This document shows, piece after piece, positions 55,905 to 57,420 of a stretch of 57,420 bases of DNA. A program made the position numbers and the translations under genes. The stretch lies in the NCBI GenBank assembly GCA_003427395.1, contig BFEA01000282.1:1614964-1672383 (forward strand), written 5' to 3'. The DNA comes from Chara braunii. Taxonomy: Eukaryota > Streptophyta > Charophyceae > Charales > Characeae. The notes below the pieces were generated by a model. It saw only the letters and a program-made list of their open reading frames with translations. It made no database searches and was not told the DNA's origin. Numbering within the stretch: position 1 is the first letter of the stretch; every line of letters starts with the position of its first letter.

Positions 55905-56985
55905 AGTTGACTAGTGCGTGTCATTTGTACACACACAAAACGGTAAGGCACAACACTTGGCCCCCACTAGTGAACCGACTTCAACACATGCACCATTGCT
56001 GATCGGAACAAGCCAAGCGAACAACTGCCAAACAGTCGGCATCTACGCACCATCGGGGACGTGAAGACAACATTGGGGACGGTTCACTAGTGGGTGTCAT
56101 TTGTACACACACAAAACCATAAGGCACAACACTTCACCCCCACTAGTGAAACGACTTTAACAAATAGACCACTGCACACTTGGCCCCCACTAGTGAACCG
56201 ACTTTAACACATGGACCATTGCTGATCGGAACAAGCCAAGCGAACAACTGCCAAACAGTCGGCATCTACGCACCATCGGGGACGTGAAGACACCATTGGG
56301 GACGGTTCACTAGTGGGTGTCATTTGTACACACACAAAACCATAAGGCACATCACTTGACCCCCACTAGTGAACCGACTTTAACACATAGACCACTGCTG
56401 ATCGAAACAAGCCCAGCGAACAGCTGACAAACAGTCGGCAGCAACGCACCATCGGGGACGTGAAAGCACCATTGGGGATGGTTGGCTAGTGCTTGTCATT
56501 TGTACACACACAAAATCGTAAGGCATAACACTTGACCCCCACTAGTGAACCGACTTTAACACATAGACCACTCCTGATCGAAATAAGCCCAACGAACAGC
56601 TGACAAACAGTCGGCATCAATGCACCATCGGGGACGTGAAGACACCATTGGGGATGGTTCACTAGTGAGTGTCATTTGTACACACACAAAACCGTAAGGC
56701 ACAACACTTGGCCGCCACTAGTGAACCTACTTTAACACATAGTCCACTGCTGATCGGAACAAGCCCAGCGAACAGCTACCAAACAGTCGGCATCTACGCA
56801 CCATCGGGGACGTGAAGACACCATTGGGGACGGTAGGCTAGTGGGTGTCATTTGTACACACACAAAACCGTAAGGCACAACACTTGGCCCCCACTAGTGA
56901 ACCGACTTTAACACATTGACAACTGATCGGAACAAGCCCAGCGAACAGCTAACAAATAGTCGGCATCAACGCACCATCGGCAAGG
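55905..56985. repeat. 176-bp satellite, 6 units
   Basis: TCATTTGTACACACACAAAA recurs at 55921, 56097, 56320, 56497, 56672 and 56848, a 175-177-bp period except for one step of 223. That longer unit contains an extra copy of CCCCCACTAGTGAACCGACTTTAACA-like sequence, about 47 bp. Other landmarks are CACTAGTG, GATCGGAACAAGCC, ACAAACAGTCGGCATC and CATCGGGGACGTGAAGACAC. Confidence 0.95.
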
Positions 56986-57062
56986 AATATACGTCGTAAA
57001 GGTGGTCATACTCCCTTCCCGTACACCACCGCAAAAATGTCGAGAGAATAACCACCTTTCCA

Positions 57063-57143
<81 letters not shown>

Positions 57144-57250
57144 TATATGTATGTGTGTCATTAAGAGAGGAATATATGTCGTAAGGGTGGGTCATGCTCT
57201 CTTCTCATTCATCAACTCAAAAGTGTCGAGAGCATGACTACCTCTACAAC

Positions 57251-57320
<70 letters not shown>

Positions 57321-57420
57321 TGTGTGTGTGAGCATGTGTGTCATTCAGCAAGGAATATACGTTGTAAAGGTGGTCATGCTCCCTTCCCGTTCGCCACCGC
57401 AAACATGTCGAGAGCATAAC
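56986..57420. repeat. Repeat with CT/GT microsatellites inside each unit, 3 units
   Basis: Units begin AAGGAATATACGTCGTAAAG or a close variant (about 56980, 57167 and 57350), continue with GGTGGTCATGCTCCCTTCCC and TGTCGAGAGCATAAC, then a long CT run (57065-57097 and 57250-57316) and a GT run, ending GTGTGTCATT. The third unit is cut off by the window end. Confidence 0.92.

Overview
Eukaryotic, repeat-dominated DNA with no sign of prokaryotic organisation: no operons, no rRNA genes and no convincing single-copy host gene with a recognised function. The retrotransposon lineages, a tRNA-Asp-type primer binding site, strong GT/AG splice-like signals and pervasive C-to-T/G-to-A decay suggest a plant-type genome with cytosine methylation. 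My best guess is a streptophyte alga such as Chara; this is inference from the style of the repeats, not proof. A Nextera mate-pair junction left in the sequence at 45.7 kb shows that this is a short-read assembly.

Layout. 1.0-3.8 kb: a decayed Ty3/gypsy gag-pol (zinc knuckle, protease, RT, RNase H, integrase remains). 4.5-11.2 kb: A-rich repeats, a 52-base T tract, a 53-bp minisatellite and two adjoining satellites (91-bp and about 172-bp units). 11.2-16.8 kb: no gene seen, with a CTG/TTG-rich block at 15.2-16.1 kb. 16.8-20.3 kb: non-coding mobile-element sequence with internal tandem repeats; part of it (17.75-19.45 kb) recurs inverted at 38.8-40.4 kb, and LTR-like pieces recur at 24.0 kb (inverted) and 38.4 kb (direct). 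21-24 kb: several short tandem repeat families. 26.5-36.9 kb: a large LTR-retrotransposon (element 2) with PBS, a leader splice-donor candidate, a small RGG-type ORF, two tandem paralogous 259-codon ORFs, then gag, protease and RT. 42.5 kb: a promoter-like GC box, TATA box and splice donor. 46.1-52.3 kb: a second retrotransposon (element 3) with an array of about five related small modules before gag and protease. 53.4-55.5 kb: an unrecognised minus-strand gene with probable introns. 55.9-57.4 kb: a 176-bp satellite followed by a repeat whose units contain CT/GT microsatellites.

The most interesting biology is in elements 2 and 3. Each carries a tandemly duplicated family of unrecognised accessory proteins between the 5' leader and gag. 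The two families do not obviously resemble each other. In element 2 the ORFs sit behind splice-acceptor-like sites, with a donor just downstream of the PBS, an arrangement like that used by retroviruses to express accessory genes. Ogre-type plant Ty3 elements, with an extra ORF before gag and an intron in pol, are the nearest known parallel. Both elements are now dead or nearly so: stops and active-site losses are almost all single C-to-T or G-to-A changes, and RNase H/integrase are missing from both.
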